DNA of 64,000 nt from Flavobacterium sp. CYK-55 (GTDB taxonomy: Bacteria; Bacteroidota; Bacteroidia; Flavobacteriales; Flavobacteriaceae): positions 1 through 64,000 of the forward strand of contig NZ_JAHCDK010000013.1 of assembly GCF_018413465.1 (NCBI RefSeq). Reading direction: 5' to 3'. Below the pieces are notes generated by a model that was not told the DNA's origin, did not search any database, and saw only the letters and a program-made list of their open reading frames with translations. Every line of letters begins with the position of its first letter. The first letter of the stretch is position 1. Below are positions 51,593-60,450 of this stretch, one piece after another. The translations under genes and the position numbers were made by a program.

Positions 51593-54500
51593 TTATTTAT
51601 TTTCAATCCACTTGCGGGCATTGATAAAAGCTTCCAGCCAAGGTGAAACTTCATCGTTTCGGTCGGTGGGATAATAGGCCCAGTTCCAGCTAAAAATCGA
51701 ACGCTCAATATGCGGCATCATGACCAAATGACGTCCGGTATCATCGCACATCATCGCTGTATTATAATCAGAGCCATTCGGATTGGCCGGATAAGCGTCA
51801 TAACCGTATTTGCCTACAATGTGATAACGTTGCTCTTCATAAGGCAAGCTGAATTTTCCTTCGCCATGTGAAACCCAAACGCCCAAAGTGCTGCCCGCCA
51901 AAGTTGACAACATCACCGAGTGATTTTCTTGAATCGTTACCGAAGTAAAAATGCTTTCGTGTTTGTGGCTGAGGTTGTGTTTCATTTTTCCGTGGGTTTT
52001 GTGCTCCGGATAAATAAGCTCGAGTTCCATCATGAGTTGGCAACCGTTGCAAATGCCCACCGATAGCGTATCGGGGCGCGCCATAAAATCATCGAGTGCT
52101 TTTTTGGCTTTTTCGTTGTATAAAAATGCGCCGGCCCAGCCTTTGGCACTGCCCAATACATCTGAGTTCGAGAATCCGCCCACAGCGCCAATAAACTGTA
52201 CATCGCTCAAATCTTCACGGCCCGAAATCAAATCGGTCATGTGCACATCTTTTACCTCAAATCCGGCTAGATACATAGCATGCGCCATTTCGCGTTCAGA
52301 ATTGCTTCCTTTCTCGCGAATTACTGCTGCTTTGGGTTTTGCTCCTTGATGCGACGTTAATTTTCCGGTAAAATGCTCCGGGAAATGATAACGCAGCGGT
52401 TGATTTTTGTAGTTGTTAAAACGCGTTTGTGCTAAGTTGTTGGTCGTTTGATGTTGGTCGAGCAAATACGAAGTTTCAAACCAAGCATCGCGGTATTCCG
52501 GTATCGAGAAATGAATAGTAGACAGTGCTGCGTTGTTGGTGGTCAGTTCAAGGATTTCGGTGTTGTGAACGCTTCCGATTTTGAAATGCGCAACGCCTTC
52601 GCGATTCAAAGCTTCTTCAAAAATCGCATCGGTTTTAGGTTGAATGACCAGCCCAATGTTTTCGGCAAACAATATTTTGACAATATCTGATTCGCCCAAG
52701 TTCGAAAGATTGATTTGCGCGCCCAATTGATGATCGGCAAAACACATTTCAAGTAAAGTGGTGATCAGTCCGCCGCTGCCAATGTCATGTCCGGCACAAA
52801 TTTGACCTTCAGAAATCAGTTTTTGTATGGTATGAAAAGCGCGTTTAAAATATTCAGCATCGCAAATGGTCGGTGTTTCAGAGCCAATTTTATTGAGTAG
52901 TTGCGCAAATGAACTTCCACCCAATTTAAAACCGTCTTGCGATAAATTGATGTAAAAAATAGAACCTCCGTTTTTTTGTAAAACCGGCTCCACCACGCGC
53001 GTGATGTCAGAACAATGTCCGGCGGCAGATATAATAACGGTGCCCGGCGCCATTACTTCTTGGTCGGGATATTTTTGCTTCATCGAGAGCGAATCTTTTC
53101 CGGTTGGTATGTTGATGCCGAGCTCAATCGCAAAATCAGAACAACCTTGCACCGCTTGATAAAAGCGCGCATCTTCGCCTTTGTTTTTGCAGGCCCACAT
53201 CCAATTGGCCGAAAGCGAAACACCGCTTAGACCCTCTTGAATCGGTGCCCAGATGAGGTTGCTCAATGCTTCTCCGATGGCATTTCGGCTGCCGGCAACC
53301 GGATCAATCAACGCTGATAAAGGTGCGTGTCCAATAGAAGTAGCGAGTCCGTTTTTACTGTTAAAATCAAGCGCCATCACGCCCACATTGTTGAGTGGTA
53401 ATTGCAACGGACCGGCGCATTGTTGTTTGGCTACTTTTCCGCCCACGCAGCGATCGACTTTGTTGGTGAGCCAATCTTTACAAGCTACTGCTTCTAGTTT
53501 TAAAAGTTCGAGAACGTATTGTGAAATTTTTGAAGTTTCGTAGGTGATATCTCCGTATGCGTGATGAACCGTTTGATCAGAAATAATCGTTTTGGGTGAA
53601 TTGCCGAACAAATCTTCTAGGGCAAAATCCATCGGGCGATCGGTGGTTTTTTCAGAAGTAAATACAAATCGATGGTCGTCGGTAATTTCGCCCACCACAT
53701 ACATAGGAGCGCGTTCTCGATCAGCGATGTTTTTTAAAAGGTTTACATCTTCAGAACCAATCACCAAGCCCATGCGTTCTTGCGATTCGTTACCAATAAT
53801 TTCCTTGGCCGAAAGCGTCGGATCGCCCACAGGCAAAGCATCGAGTGAAATAATCCCACCGGTGGTTTCAACCAATTCAGACAAACAATTCAAATGCCCG
53901 CCGGCTCCGTGATCGTGAATTGATACAATCGGATTGTGATCACTTTCTACCAAAGCCCGAATGGCGTTGGCTGCGCGTTTTTGCATTTCCGGATTGGATC
54001 GCTGTACGGCATTGAGTTCAATTCCCGAGCTAAAAGCACCGGTATCAGCCGATGAAACCGCTGCTCCGCCCATACCAATACGGTAGTTTTCTCCGCCTAA
54101 AACCACAATTTTATCGCCTTTTTTGGGCTGATGTTTTTGGGCTTGTTCTTGTTTTCCGTAACCGATTCCGCCCGCTTGCATGATGACTTTATCATAACCC
54201 AACGTGCGTCCGGCTTCTTGATGTTCAAACGTAAGTAACGAACCTGAAATGAGCGGTTGCCCGAATTTATTGCCAAAATCTGAAGCTCCGTTCGAGGCTT
54301 TGATCAAAATATCCAGCGGCGTTTGGTAGAGCCATTTTCGGGCTTGAATGTTTTTTTCATACCCTCGATTTTGTGATAAGCGCGGATAAGCGGTCATATA
54401 CACAGCAGTTCCGGCCAGTGGCAATGAACCTTGTCCGCCGGCCAAACGATCGCGAATTTCTCCGCCTGAACCGGTGGCCGCACCGTTGAATGGTTCAACC

Positions 54501-55261
54501 GTAGTTGGGAAATTATGGGTTTCGGCTTTGAGTGACAATACCGAATCAAAGGTTTTATGCGTAAAAAAATCAGGTTGATCACCCGAGGCCGGCGCAAATT
54601 GCGTGATTTTTGGGCCTTTGATAAAAGCTACGTTGTCTTTATAAGCCGAAACAATTTGGTTGGGATGTTCAGCTGAAGTTTTTTTGATGAGTTGGAACAA
54701 AGACGAAGGTTGTTCTTGTCCGTCGATGATAAAAGTTCCGTTGAAAATTTTATGTCGGCAATGCTCCGAATTGACTTGTGAAAAACCAAAAACCTCAGAA
54801 TCAGTGAGTGGTCGCCCGAGTTTTTGCGCCAATTGTTCCAGGTATTCAACTTCATCCTCGCTGAGTGATAAACCTTCTTGTTGGTTGTATTGAGCGATGT
54901 TTTGGATGTGTTGAATAGGTTCTGGCGCAATATCTACCGCAAAAATATCTTGATTTAACTCAGTATATTTTTGTGAAAGCATTGGGTCAAAAGCCGAATA
55001 ATCACTCGTTACTTTCTGAAATTCCTCTATGCGGATGATGTCTAAAATACCCATATTTTGAGTGATTTCAACCGCATTGGTGCTCCATGGCGTAATCATA
55101 GCGGCACGTGGGCCAACAAAAAAATCCGCGAGTACGGATTTTTCTATTTTTTGCGTGTGGCCAAAAAGCCAATTGAGTTGATTGATGTTTGCAGGCGAAA
55201 GTTCGTTTTGCGTTTGAACGGCAAAAATAGTGGTGTTTTCGTTTCCGAAGAAATGAATCAT
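51593..55261 (-). CDS. purL: Phosphoribosylformylglycinamidine synthase
   Basis: The enzyme carries out step four of purine synthesis: FGAR plus glutamine and ATP to FGAM. The 1222-aa protein is the large single-chain form: N-terminal PurS-like part, linker with EYLEQLAQKLGRPLTDSEVFGFSQ, two AIR-synthase-like repeats (SVLSLKAETHNFPTTVEPF; GTAVYMTAYPRLSQNRGYEKN) and a glutamine amidotransferase end with the nucleophile in VGICNGCQLMMEL and the His in WVSHGEGKF. Length is close to E. coli PurL (1295 aa). It stands alone with its own 100-base leader, where I find no purine riboswitch. Confidence 0.97.
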   Translation of the reverse strand: MIHFFGNENTTIFAVQTQNELSPANINQLNWLFGHTQKIEKSVLADFFVGPRAAMITPWSTNAVEITQNMGILDIIRIEEFQKVTSDYSAFDPMLSQKYTELNQDIFAVDIAPEPIQHIQNIAQYNQQEGLSLSEDEVEYLEQLAQKLGRPLTDSEVFGFSQVNSEHCRHKIFNGTFIIDGQEQPSSLFQLIKKTSAEHPNQIVSAYKDNVAFIKGPKITQFAPASGDQPDFFTHKTFDSVLSLKAETHNFPTTVEPFNGAATGSGGEIRDRLAGGQGSLPLAGTAVYMTAYPRLSQNRGYEKNIQARKWLYQTPLDILIKASNGASDFGNKFGQPLISGSLLTFEHQEAGRTLGYDKVIMQAGGIGYGKQEQAQKHQPKKGDKIVVLGGENYRIGMGGAAVSSADTGAFSSGIELNAVQRSNPEMQKRAANAIRALVESDHNPIVSIHDHGAGGHLNCLSELVETTGGIISLDALPVGDPTLSAKEIIGNESQERMGLVIGSEDVNLLKNIADRERAPMYVVGEITDDHRFVFTSEKTTDRPMDFALEDLFGNSPKTIISDQTVHHAYGDITYETSKISQYVLELLKLEAVACKDWLTNKVDRCVGGKVAKQQCAGPLQLPLNNVGVMALDFNSKNGLATSIGHAPLSALIDPVAGSRNAIGEALSNLIWAPIQEGLSGVSLSANWMWACKNKGEDARFYQAVQGCSDFAIELGINIPTGKDSLSMKQKYPDQEVMAPGTVIISAAGHCSDITRVVEPVLQKNGGSIFYINLSQDGFKLGGSSFAQLLNKIGSETPTICDAEYFKRAFHTIQKLISEGQICAGHDIGSGGLITTLLEMCFADHQLGAQINLSNLGESDIVKILFAENIGLVIQPKTDAIFEEALNREGVAHFKIGSVHNTEILELTTNNAALSTIHFSIPEYRDAWFETSYLLDQHQTTNNLAQTRFNNYKNQPLRYHFPEHFTGKLTSHQGAKPKAAVIREKGSNSEREMAHAMYLAGFEVKDVHMTDLISGREDLSDVQFIGAVGGFSNSDVLGSAKGWAGAFLYNEKAKKALDDFMARPDTLSVGICNGCQLMMELELIYPEHKTHGKMKHNLSHKHESIFTSVTIQENHSVMLSTLAGSTLGVWVSHGEGKFSLPYEEQRYHIVGKYGYDAYPANPNGSDYNTAMMCDDTGRHLVMMPHIERSIFSWNWAYYPTDRNDEVSPWLEAFINARKWIENK

Positions 55262-55363
55262 TGTAGTTGAATATTAGTTGTTGTTGTTGTTGCGTGCAAA
55301 GTTAGCTCAAAATTGACAGCAAACAACTAAACTTTATCTACAATTGCCTATACTTTTGAACAA

Positions 55364-56950
55364 TTAATCAGGGAAAGCAGCACTTTGATACGCGCCCATA
55401 TCCGGTGGATTTGACGTGCGCGGATGTCCTAAAATATCAAGCGGAACCAAGAAGCTTAAACTGCCTTTTTGATAAGCCGGAGAAGTTTCATCAATATTGA
55501 GTTTATTGGCATTGACATCAAAGAAATTGGGGTTTTGGTTTTTGATGTTTCCGTTGCTTTCTTCTCGGATAAAATTATAAGCATTATTATCTTGTAAAGA
55601 AGTTCCAGCATCTCTAAATTTTATCAAACAATTTTGGAAATCATAATTGAAGGCTACATCGCTGCTATCAAAATCAATATCGTTTAAAAATAATTGAACG
55701 TTATTGTTGCCGTATATGATGCAATTATAGAAATTGGCGCGTAGTAAACCATTAGTAGGTTTGCTGCCATCAGCTTGTTCTTCGTAATTGCTGAGCCAAA
55801 CCGAAAGCGGATTTGATCCGACCCAATTGTTGTTGAACGTTCCATGCTTGAATTGATAATCTCCGCCTAAGCTACAAGCTAATGAGGCTTGCCCCGCTAA
55901 ATTAATCACCAAGTTTTCTGAAGTAATGGCACCGGCACGCGAGAGAATTCCATAGTTGGCAGAATTGTAAATTTGCGAGTTGTTGATCTCCAGCGGGCAA
56001 TTCTCCACCAAAAATCCGAGCATTGAATTTTTAAGCGTTAAATGATTGACGCGATTATTCACGCTGCCTTGTCTAAGCCAAATCGTGCCCCATTGTCCGG
56101 GCACATCTTCAAACATCGGCTCTAATCGGTCGCCTTCAAAAGTAACTTCATTTTGTTGCGGATTCGCCGGATCAGTTGAAATGCCTCCGTTGATCTGTAA
56201 ACTACCGCCCGATTGTACCAAAATACCGGATTCGGCATGAAAATATACACGTGCTCCCGGGTCAATCGTTAAAGTCTCACCGCTCGGAACTCCGGCATAA
56301 CCGTAAATTACGTAAGGTTTGGTGTTGTTGAAATGGAACTCATCACCGTTATTGAGATCACTGTGGTCAAGCTCAAAACCATTGATGCGAATTTCATCAC
56401 CATTGTCATCAGTGTCAATGAGTAAACTTTCCTTTATTCCTTCGGCATTACGCTTTGGATACAAAAAATAAGCATCTTTAATTAAGGTGACCAGATTGAC
56501 TTTTTGCTCTTTGCTTCCCGAGTCAAAAACAATGTTGTCTGTATGTAAAAATTCTGTTGGATTATTGTTGGCAAGTTCCAAAATATCTGCCGTTGTCTCA
56601 ATAAAAATATACAAGCTATCTTTGGCCAAAAGCTCAACATTATTGAATTTTCGACCATCGCCAACGCCGTTTCCGTCTTCGTCAATCCCTGTCATTCCGT
56701 CAACCATCATTCTATATCTTGAGTCAATTTTTTCAAATCGAATCGTTGGAATGTTGATGTCATCATTACTATTGTTATAAACTTTTAAAGTGTAAGTACT
56801 TGAACCTATTTTGGTAAAAACAGTGTCGAGATATACTGTGTCTTTTGAAAAACTGAGATTTCCGTTACTCGGAACGGTGTCAAAATCTTTACGACATGAG
56901 CTCAAAGAAACCATCAAGGCTACAAAAAGCAAACAAATGAGTTGACGCAT
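55364..56950 (-). CDS. Beta-helix-like lipoprotein of unknown function
   Basis: The 528-aa protein has a lipoprotein signal (MRQLICLLFVALMVSLSSC, Cys19). Residues about 20-130 look like a beta-sandwich; from about 230 on, repeats such as LTIDPGARVYFHAESGILVQ, NHLTLKNSMLGFLVENCPLE and NFYNCIIYGNNNVQ suggest a right-handed beta-helix, ending in HPRTSNPPDMGAYQ. Such proteins of Bacteroidota often sit on the outer surface; binding or cleaving polysaccharide is possible but not shown. I chose the ATG at 56950 over a longer frame because the lipoprotein signal begins there. Confidence 0.82.
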   Translation of the reverse strand: MRQLICLLFVALMVSLSSCRKDFDTVPSNGNLSFSKDTVYLDTVFTKIGSSTYTLKVYNNSNDDINIPTIRFEKIDSRYRMMVDGMTGIDEDGNGVGDGRKFNNVELLAKDSLYIFIETTADILELANNNPTEFLHTDNIVFDSGSKEQKVNLVTLIKDAYFLYPKRNAEGIKESLLIDTDDNGDEIRINGFELDHSDLNNGDEFHFNNTKPYVIYGYAGVPSGETLTIDPGARVYFHAESGILVQSGGSLQINGGISTDPANPQQNEVTFEGDRLEPMFEDVPGQWGTIWLRQGSVNNRVNHLTLKNSMLGFLVENCPLEINNSQIYNSANYGILSRAGAITSENLVINLAGQASLACSLGGDYQFKHGTFNNNWVGSNPLSVWLSNYEEQADGSKPTNGLLRANFYNCIIYGNNNVQLFLNDIDFDSSDVAFNYDFQNCLIKFRDAGTSLQDNNAYNFIREESNGNIKNQNPNFFDVNANKLNIDETSPAYQKGSLSFLVPLDILGHPRTSNPPDMGAYQSAAFPD

Positions 56951-57066
56951 TGAAAAGTATTTTGGGTAAAAATAAGTTTTAATTTGCAATATCACACCAC
57001 AACGAATAAAAAGTAATTTTATGATATCTTTCTGAATTGAGTTGCTTTGAAGATGAACAGAACTTT

Positions 57067-57074
57067 TAATTTTG
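57067..57074 (+). promoter_or_regulatory. -7 element of the thioesterase-menF transcript
   Basis: TAATTTTG matches TAnnTTTG and lies 13 bases before the ATG at 57087; TTTG at 57046-57049 is a -33 candidate at a 17-base spacing. The TTG at 57072 lies inside the element and cannot be the start. Confidence 0.5.
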
Positions 57075-57086
57075 CAGCAAAAAAAG

Positions 57087-57515
57087 ATGGCTTTATCACG
57101 TGATGAAATGCTTGCCTTGTGTAATTCGTTTGGCAAGAATAGTTTGATGGAAACCCTACAAATTGAGTTTATTGATGCCGGCGAAGATTTTTTGGTAGCG
57201 CAAATGCCCGTAAATTCCAGAGTGCATCAACCGATGGGATTGTTGCATGGCGGCGCTAGTGTTGCTTTGGCCGAAAGTGTCGGAAGTGCAGCCTCGATGC
57301 TCTTTATCAACAACGAACTCAGCGAAGTGCGCGGAATTGAAATCGCAGCCAATCATCTTAAAGCCAAACGCGAAGGCATGGTTACCGGAACGGCGCGCAT
57401 CATCCACAAAGGGCGGAGCATTCACCTCTGGGAAATTAAAATTACCGATGAAAAAGGCGATTTGATTTCACTGTGCAAACTCACCAACATGGTTTTACCC
57501 AAACGCAAAGCATGA
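57087..57515 (+). CDS. PaaI-family hotdog thioesterase
   Basis: The 142-aa protein is a hotdog-fold thioesterase with VHQPMGLLHGGASVALAESV (about 48-67), where Gln and Glu shape the active site, and IHKGRSIHLWEIKITDEKG. Because the isochorismate synthase gene overlaps its end by four bases (ATGA), it is likely the 1,4-dihydroxy-2-naphthoyl-CoA hydrolase of menaquinone synthesis. I chose the ATG at 57087; the TTG at 57072 lies in the promoter. The pathway link is inferred from context. Confidence 0.85.
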   Translation: MALSRDEMLALCNSFGKNSLMETLQIEFIDAGEDFLVAQMPVNSRVHQPMGLLHGGASVALAESVGSAASMLFINNELSEVRGIEIAANHLKAKREGMVTGTARIIHKGRSIHLWEIKITDEKGDLISLCKLTNMVLPKRKA

Positions 57516-58576
57516 ATCAACTCACCTCGCTAATCAATCAACTCAAAAAACAGCAAGAGCAGTTGCTTCCGTTTGTGGTTTATCGCAAGCCGCAAAGCCA
57601 AAAAATTCAAGCGCTTTTACAGCGAGATGATGTTTTGTATACGGTTGATGATTTTTCAGAATCAGGATTTGTCTTGGCGCCGTTTTGTGGAACTCCGGTT
57701 TTGATTCCGACTGAAAAAGCTTCTTTGGTCCAAGAAGATTGTTCCGTTTTGAATCATCATACAACTTCAGAAATTGATTCATTAGCCCAAGATGAATCGC
57801 AAGTTATTCACGAACAACTCGTGCAAAAAGGCATTGAAGCGATACATTCAAATCAATTTGACAAAGTAGTTTTGTCTCGTTCAGAAACACTTGAAATCAA
57901 ACATTTTGACTGGGCTGAAGTTTTTTTGCGCATGGTTGATTTATATCCGACGGCTTTTGCTTATTGCTTTTATCATCCAAAAGTAGGGATGTGGCTCGGC
58001 GCTTTTGCAGAACAACTGGTTCATTTTTCAAAGGGTCAATTGACCACCATGTCAGTAGCCGGAACACAATTGATACAAGCGCAGCAGCAGCCTTTTTGGG
58101 GTGAGAAAGAAAAGCAAGAGCAACAATTTGTAACCGATTTTATCTTGGATGGATTAAAAAAATATACCACTCATATAGAACATTCAGCGCCTTATTCAAT
58201 TCAGGCCGGAAAATTATGGCACCTTCGCACCGATATTCAAGCGAAAGCCGAAGAAGATCAACTCAAAAACATTATAAATTTTTTGCATCCAACACCGGCG
58301 GTTTGCGGTTTCCCGAAAGTCGAAGCCCGAAGTTTTATTCTGGAAAATGAAGGCTATGACCGCGGGTATTATTCAGGATTTTTAGGAGAACTCAACTGGG
58401 ATGATTCAACTGATTTATTCGTGAATTTGCGTTGTCTGCAAGTGGTTGTATCGCCCTTGAATCCATCAACAAAAGTCATATTGTATGTGGGCGGCGGCAT
58501 CACGCGCGATAGTCAGCCGCAAAAAGAATGGCTTGAAACCGTTCACAAAGCGCAAACCATGAAAATGGTATTGTAG
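57512..58576 (+). CDS. menF: Isochorismate synthase
   Basis: The enzyme turns chorismate into isochorismate, the first step to menaquinone (or siderophores). The 354-aa protein has a chorismate-binding domain with KVVLSRSETLEIKHFD (about 116-131), HPTPAVCGFPKVEARSFI (about 259-276), YDRGYYSGFLGELNW and LYVGGGITRDSQPQKEW. The ATG at 57512 overlaps the thioesterase stop (ATGA), typical of translational coupling, and no siderophore genes lie nearby, so menaquinone is the likelier use. The N-terminal extension has little conservation. Confidence 0.9.
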   Translation: MNQLTSLINQLKKQQEQLLPFVVYRKPQSQKIQALLQRDDVLYTVDDFSESGFVLAPFCGTPVLIPTEKASLVQEDCSVLNHHTTSEIDSLAQDESQVIHEQLVQKGIEAIHSNQFDKVVLSRSETLEIKHFDWAEVFLRMVDLYPTAFAYCFYHPKVGMWLGAFAEQLVHFSKGQLTTMSVAGTQLIQAQQQPFWGEKEKQEQQFVTDFILDGLKKYTTHIEHSAPYSIQAGKLWHLRTDIQAKAEEDQLKNIINFLHPTPAVCGFPKVEARSFILENEGYDRGYYSGFLGELNWDDSTDLFVNLRCLQVVVSPLNPSTKVILYVGGGITRDSQPQKEWLETVHKAQTMKMVL

Positions 58577-58606
58577 GATTCTTTATTTTTGAACCAAATT
58601 TTTGAA

Positions 58607-59323
58607 ATGAAACTAGATATTTTAGCCTTTGGAGCGCATCCGGATGATGTTGAATTGGGGTGCGGCGGAACCATTGCCAAAGAAGTAGCTTTGGGTAAAA
58701 AAGTGGGCATTGTTGATTTGACGCGTGGCGAATTAGGAACCCGCGGAACCGCTGAATTGCGCGATCAAGAAGCCATGGCAGCCGCTCAGATTTTGGGTGT
58801 GGCCGTGCGCGAAAACTTGCAGATGCGCGATGGTTTTTTTGTCAATGATGAGCAACATCAGTTAGAAGTGATTCGACTGATTCGGAAATATCGTCCTGAG
58901 ATTGTGCTCTGCAATGCCATTGATGACCGACATATCGATCACGCCAAAGGGAGCAAATTGGTTTCTGATGCATGTTTTTTGTCGGGTTTGATTAAAGTTG
59001 AAACTACAGACAATGGTCAAAATCAATCAGCTTGGCGCCCGAAACAAGTCTATCATTATATTCAATGGAAAAATATTGAGCCAGATTTTGTGGTGGATAT
59101 TTCCGGATTTAACGATCAGAAAGTCGAAGCTATTTTGGCTTATGGTTCGCAATTTTACAATCCGAATAGCGCTGAACCTGTAACGCCGATTGCCACCAAA
59201 AACTTTCTCGAAAGCTTGAGTTATCGCGCCCAAGACCTCGGAAGACTCATCGGAACCGATTATGCTGAAGGCTTTACTAAAGAGAGGTATTTGGCCGTCA
59301 ATAGTTTAGCAGATTTGCTGTAA
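58607..59323 (+). CDS. bshB1: Bacillithiol deacetylase BshB1
   Basis: BshB1 removes the acetyl group from GlcNAc-malate on the way to bacillithiol, the low-molecular-weight thiol of this group. The 238-aa protein is of the PIG-L/LmbE family: FGAHPDDVELGCGGT (HPDD zinc motif, about 7-21) and DRHIDHAKGSKL (about 112-123), with LTRGELGTRGT, as in known BshB1 proteins of this length. I chose the ATG at 58607 because MKLDILAFGAHPDD is the family start. It is downstream of menF with a 30-base gap and probably on the same transcript. Confidence 0.92.
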   Translation: MKLDILAFGAHPDDVELGCGGTIAKEVALGKKVGIVDLTRGELGTRGTAELRDQEAMAAAQILGVAVRENLQMRDGFFVNDEQHQLEVIRLIRKYRPEIVLCNAIDDRHIDHAKGSKLVSDACFLSGLIKVETTDNGQNQSAWRPKQVYHYIQWKNIEPDFVVDISGFNDQKVEAILAYGSQFYNPNSAEPVTPIATKNFLESLSYRAQDLGRLIGTDYAEGFTKERYLAVNSLADLL

Positions 59324-59339
59324 TTTTTTAAATTATTTC

Positions 59340-59370
59340 TTTGCAAAATAAAACTTTTACAATACATTTG
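59340..59370 (+). promoter_or_regulatory. Full promoter of tRNA-His
   Basis: TTTG (59340-59343), 19 bases, then TACATTTG (59363-59370) is an exact match to the Bacteroidota promoter pattern TTTG-N19-TAnnTTTG. The tRNA starts 14 bases after it. Confidence 0.75.
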
Positions 59371-59384
59371 CGCACGTCTAAATG

Positions 59385-59458
59385 GTGGTTGTAGCTCAGC
59401 TGGTTAGAGTAGCGGTTTGTGGTGCCGCGGGTCGCCGGTTCGAACCCGGTCAGCCACC
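59385..59458 (+). tRNA. tRNA-His (anticodon GTG)
   Basis: All arms fold: acceptor GTGGTTG pairs with CAGCCAC (one T-G), D arm GCTC/GAGT, anticodon arm GCGGT-TTGTGGT-GCCGC with GTG, T arm GCCGG-TTCGAAC-CCGGT. An unpaired-side G at 59384 fits the extra G-1 of histidine tRNA opposite C73. A full CCA end is not encoded. Confidence 0.97.
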
Positions 59459-59464
59459 CAAAAC

Positions 59465-59494
59465 AAAAGCCTCGGAATATACCGAGGCTTTTTT
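59465..59494. terminator. Terminator of tRNA-His
   Basis: AAGCCTCGG and CCGAGGCTT form a 9-bp stem around AATATA, then a T-run. It also fits the end of the convergent hydrolase gene. Confidence 0.8.
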
Positions 59495-59515
59495 GTTTCT
59501 ATAGTTTGGTAAAGA

Positions 59516-60448
59516 TTACTTCTTTTTAAACTGATTTTTTAAAAAATTCAAAAATAAAGTTTGTTGGTCAATAAACACATTGTGCGACGCTTCCGGAACG
59601 TAGTAAACGTTTTTAGCGCCAATAATGGCTTCGAGTGTTTTGACTTGTTCGGGTGAGAATAAACCGTCTTCTTGACCGTAAATTCCGTAAACCTTAACCT
59701 GATTGGCCAACAAAGTATGCAGATTTTTAGTGATATCAATTGAAGTGTATTTTTGAGATTTAAGATAACCGCGTGGTGCTTCAGGATTCATTTCGGTCAT
59801 ATATCTAAAATCAGGATTCTTGGCCGCTTCAGCGTATATTTTTTTGGCTTCATTACTCATATGCTTTGGAGTGTAAAATCCGTTGAGCATAGCGTGAGCA
59901 AAAGTATAAGTGGCATATTCTTCAAAAAGTGGATCCATTTTTTCAATCTTATCCAACCAAGCTAAATTGGTTTTGTCATTATTGGCTTGATAGATTTTTC
60001 GCGATGAATTTAAAATGGTTTTAAATGTTTGCTGAATATCAACCGGCGCATCAATCAATACTACTGAACTCACTTTTTGAGGGTTTTTCTCAGCAAACAA
60101 AGTCGCCACGACTCCACCAAAACTGTGTCCCAATAAAGTGGCACTTGTCAATTGGTATTTGTTGTACAAGGCATTGAGATCTTCAAATATTTCAGAAAAA
60201 ACGTATTTTGATTTGAGCTCGCCAGATTTTCCTTCGCCGCGTCGGTCATAAACAACCACATAAAAGCCTTGGTCGGCCAGTTTTTGTGCTGTGGTAATTT
60301 CAAAACCGGCACTGCTGTAACCTGGGCCGCCGTGCAAGAAAATCATCGCTGGGTTTTTGGCATCGCCATAAGCTTTACTATACAAGTCTTGTGCTTTTGC
60401 GGTAGCAATACAAACAAACAAATTAAAAAGGATGACTATTTTTTTCAT
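59516..60448 (-). CDS. Secreted alpha/beta hydrolase
   Basis: The 310-aa protein has a signal peptide (MKKIVILFNLFVCIATAKAQ) and an alpha/beta hydrolase fold: oxyanion loop LHGGPGYSSAGFE, YDRRGEGKSG, the nucleophile Ser in LLGHSFGGVVA (near 109), an acid near YGQEDGLFSPEQ and the His in EASHNVFIDQ. The pattern with HGGPG and DRRGEGKS resembles prolyl iminopeptidases, but the substrate cannot be named. It lies two bases before the downstream side of the M28 peptidase gene's stop, so both are co-transcribed. Confidence 0.88.
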   Translation of the reverse strand: MKKIVILFNLFVCIATAKAQDLYSKAYGDAKNPAMIFLHGGPGYSSAGFEITTAQKLADQGFYVVVYDRRGEGKSGELKSKYVFSEIFEDLNALYNKYQLTSATLLGHSFGGVVATLFAEKNPQKVSSVVLIDAPVDIQQTFKTILNSSRKIYQANNDKTNLAWLDKIEKMDPLFEEYATYTFAHAMLNGFYTPKHMSNEAKKIYAEAAKNPDFRYMTEMNPEAPRGYLKSQKYTSIDITKNLHTLLANQVKVYGIYGQEDGLFSPEQVKTLEAIIGAKNVYYVPEASHNVFIDQQTLFLNFLKNQFKKK

Positions 60449-60450
60449 AA

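Noticed and set aside
55262..55363. Purine riboswitch before purL
   Set aside because: The 100-base leader has no conserved three-way junction or purine aptamer core on the minus strand that I can find.
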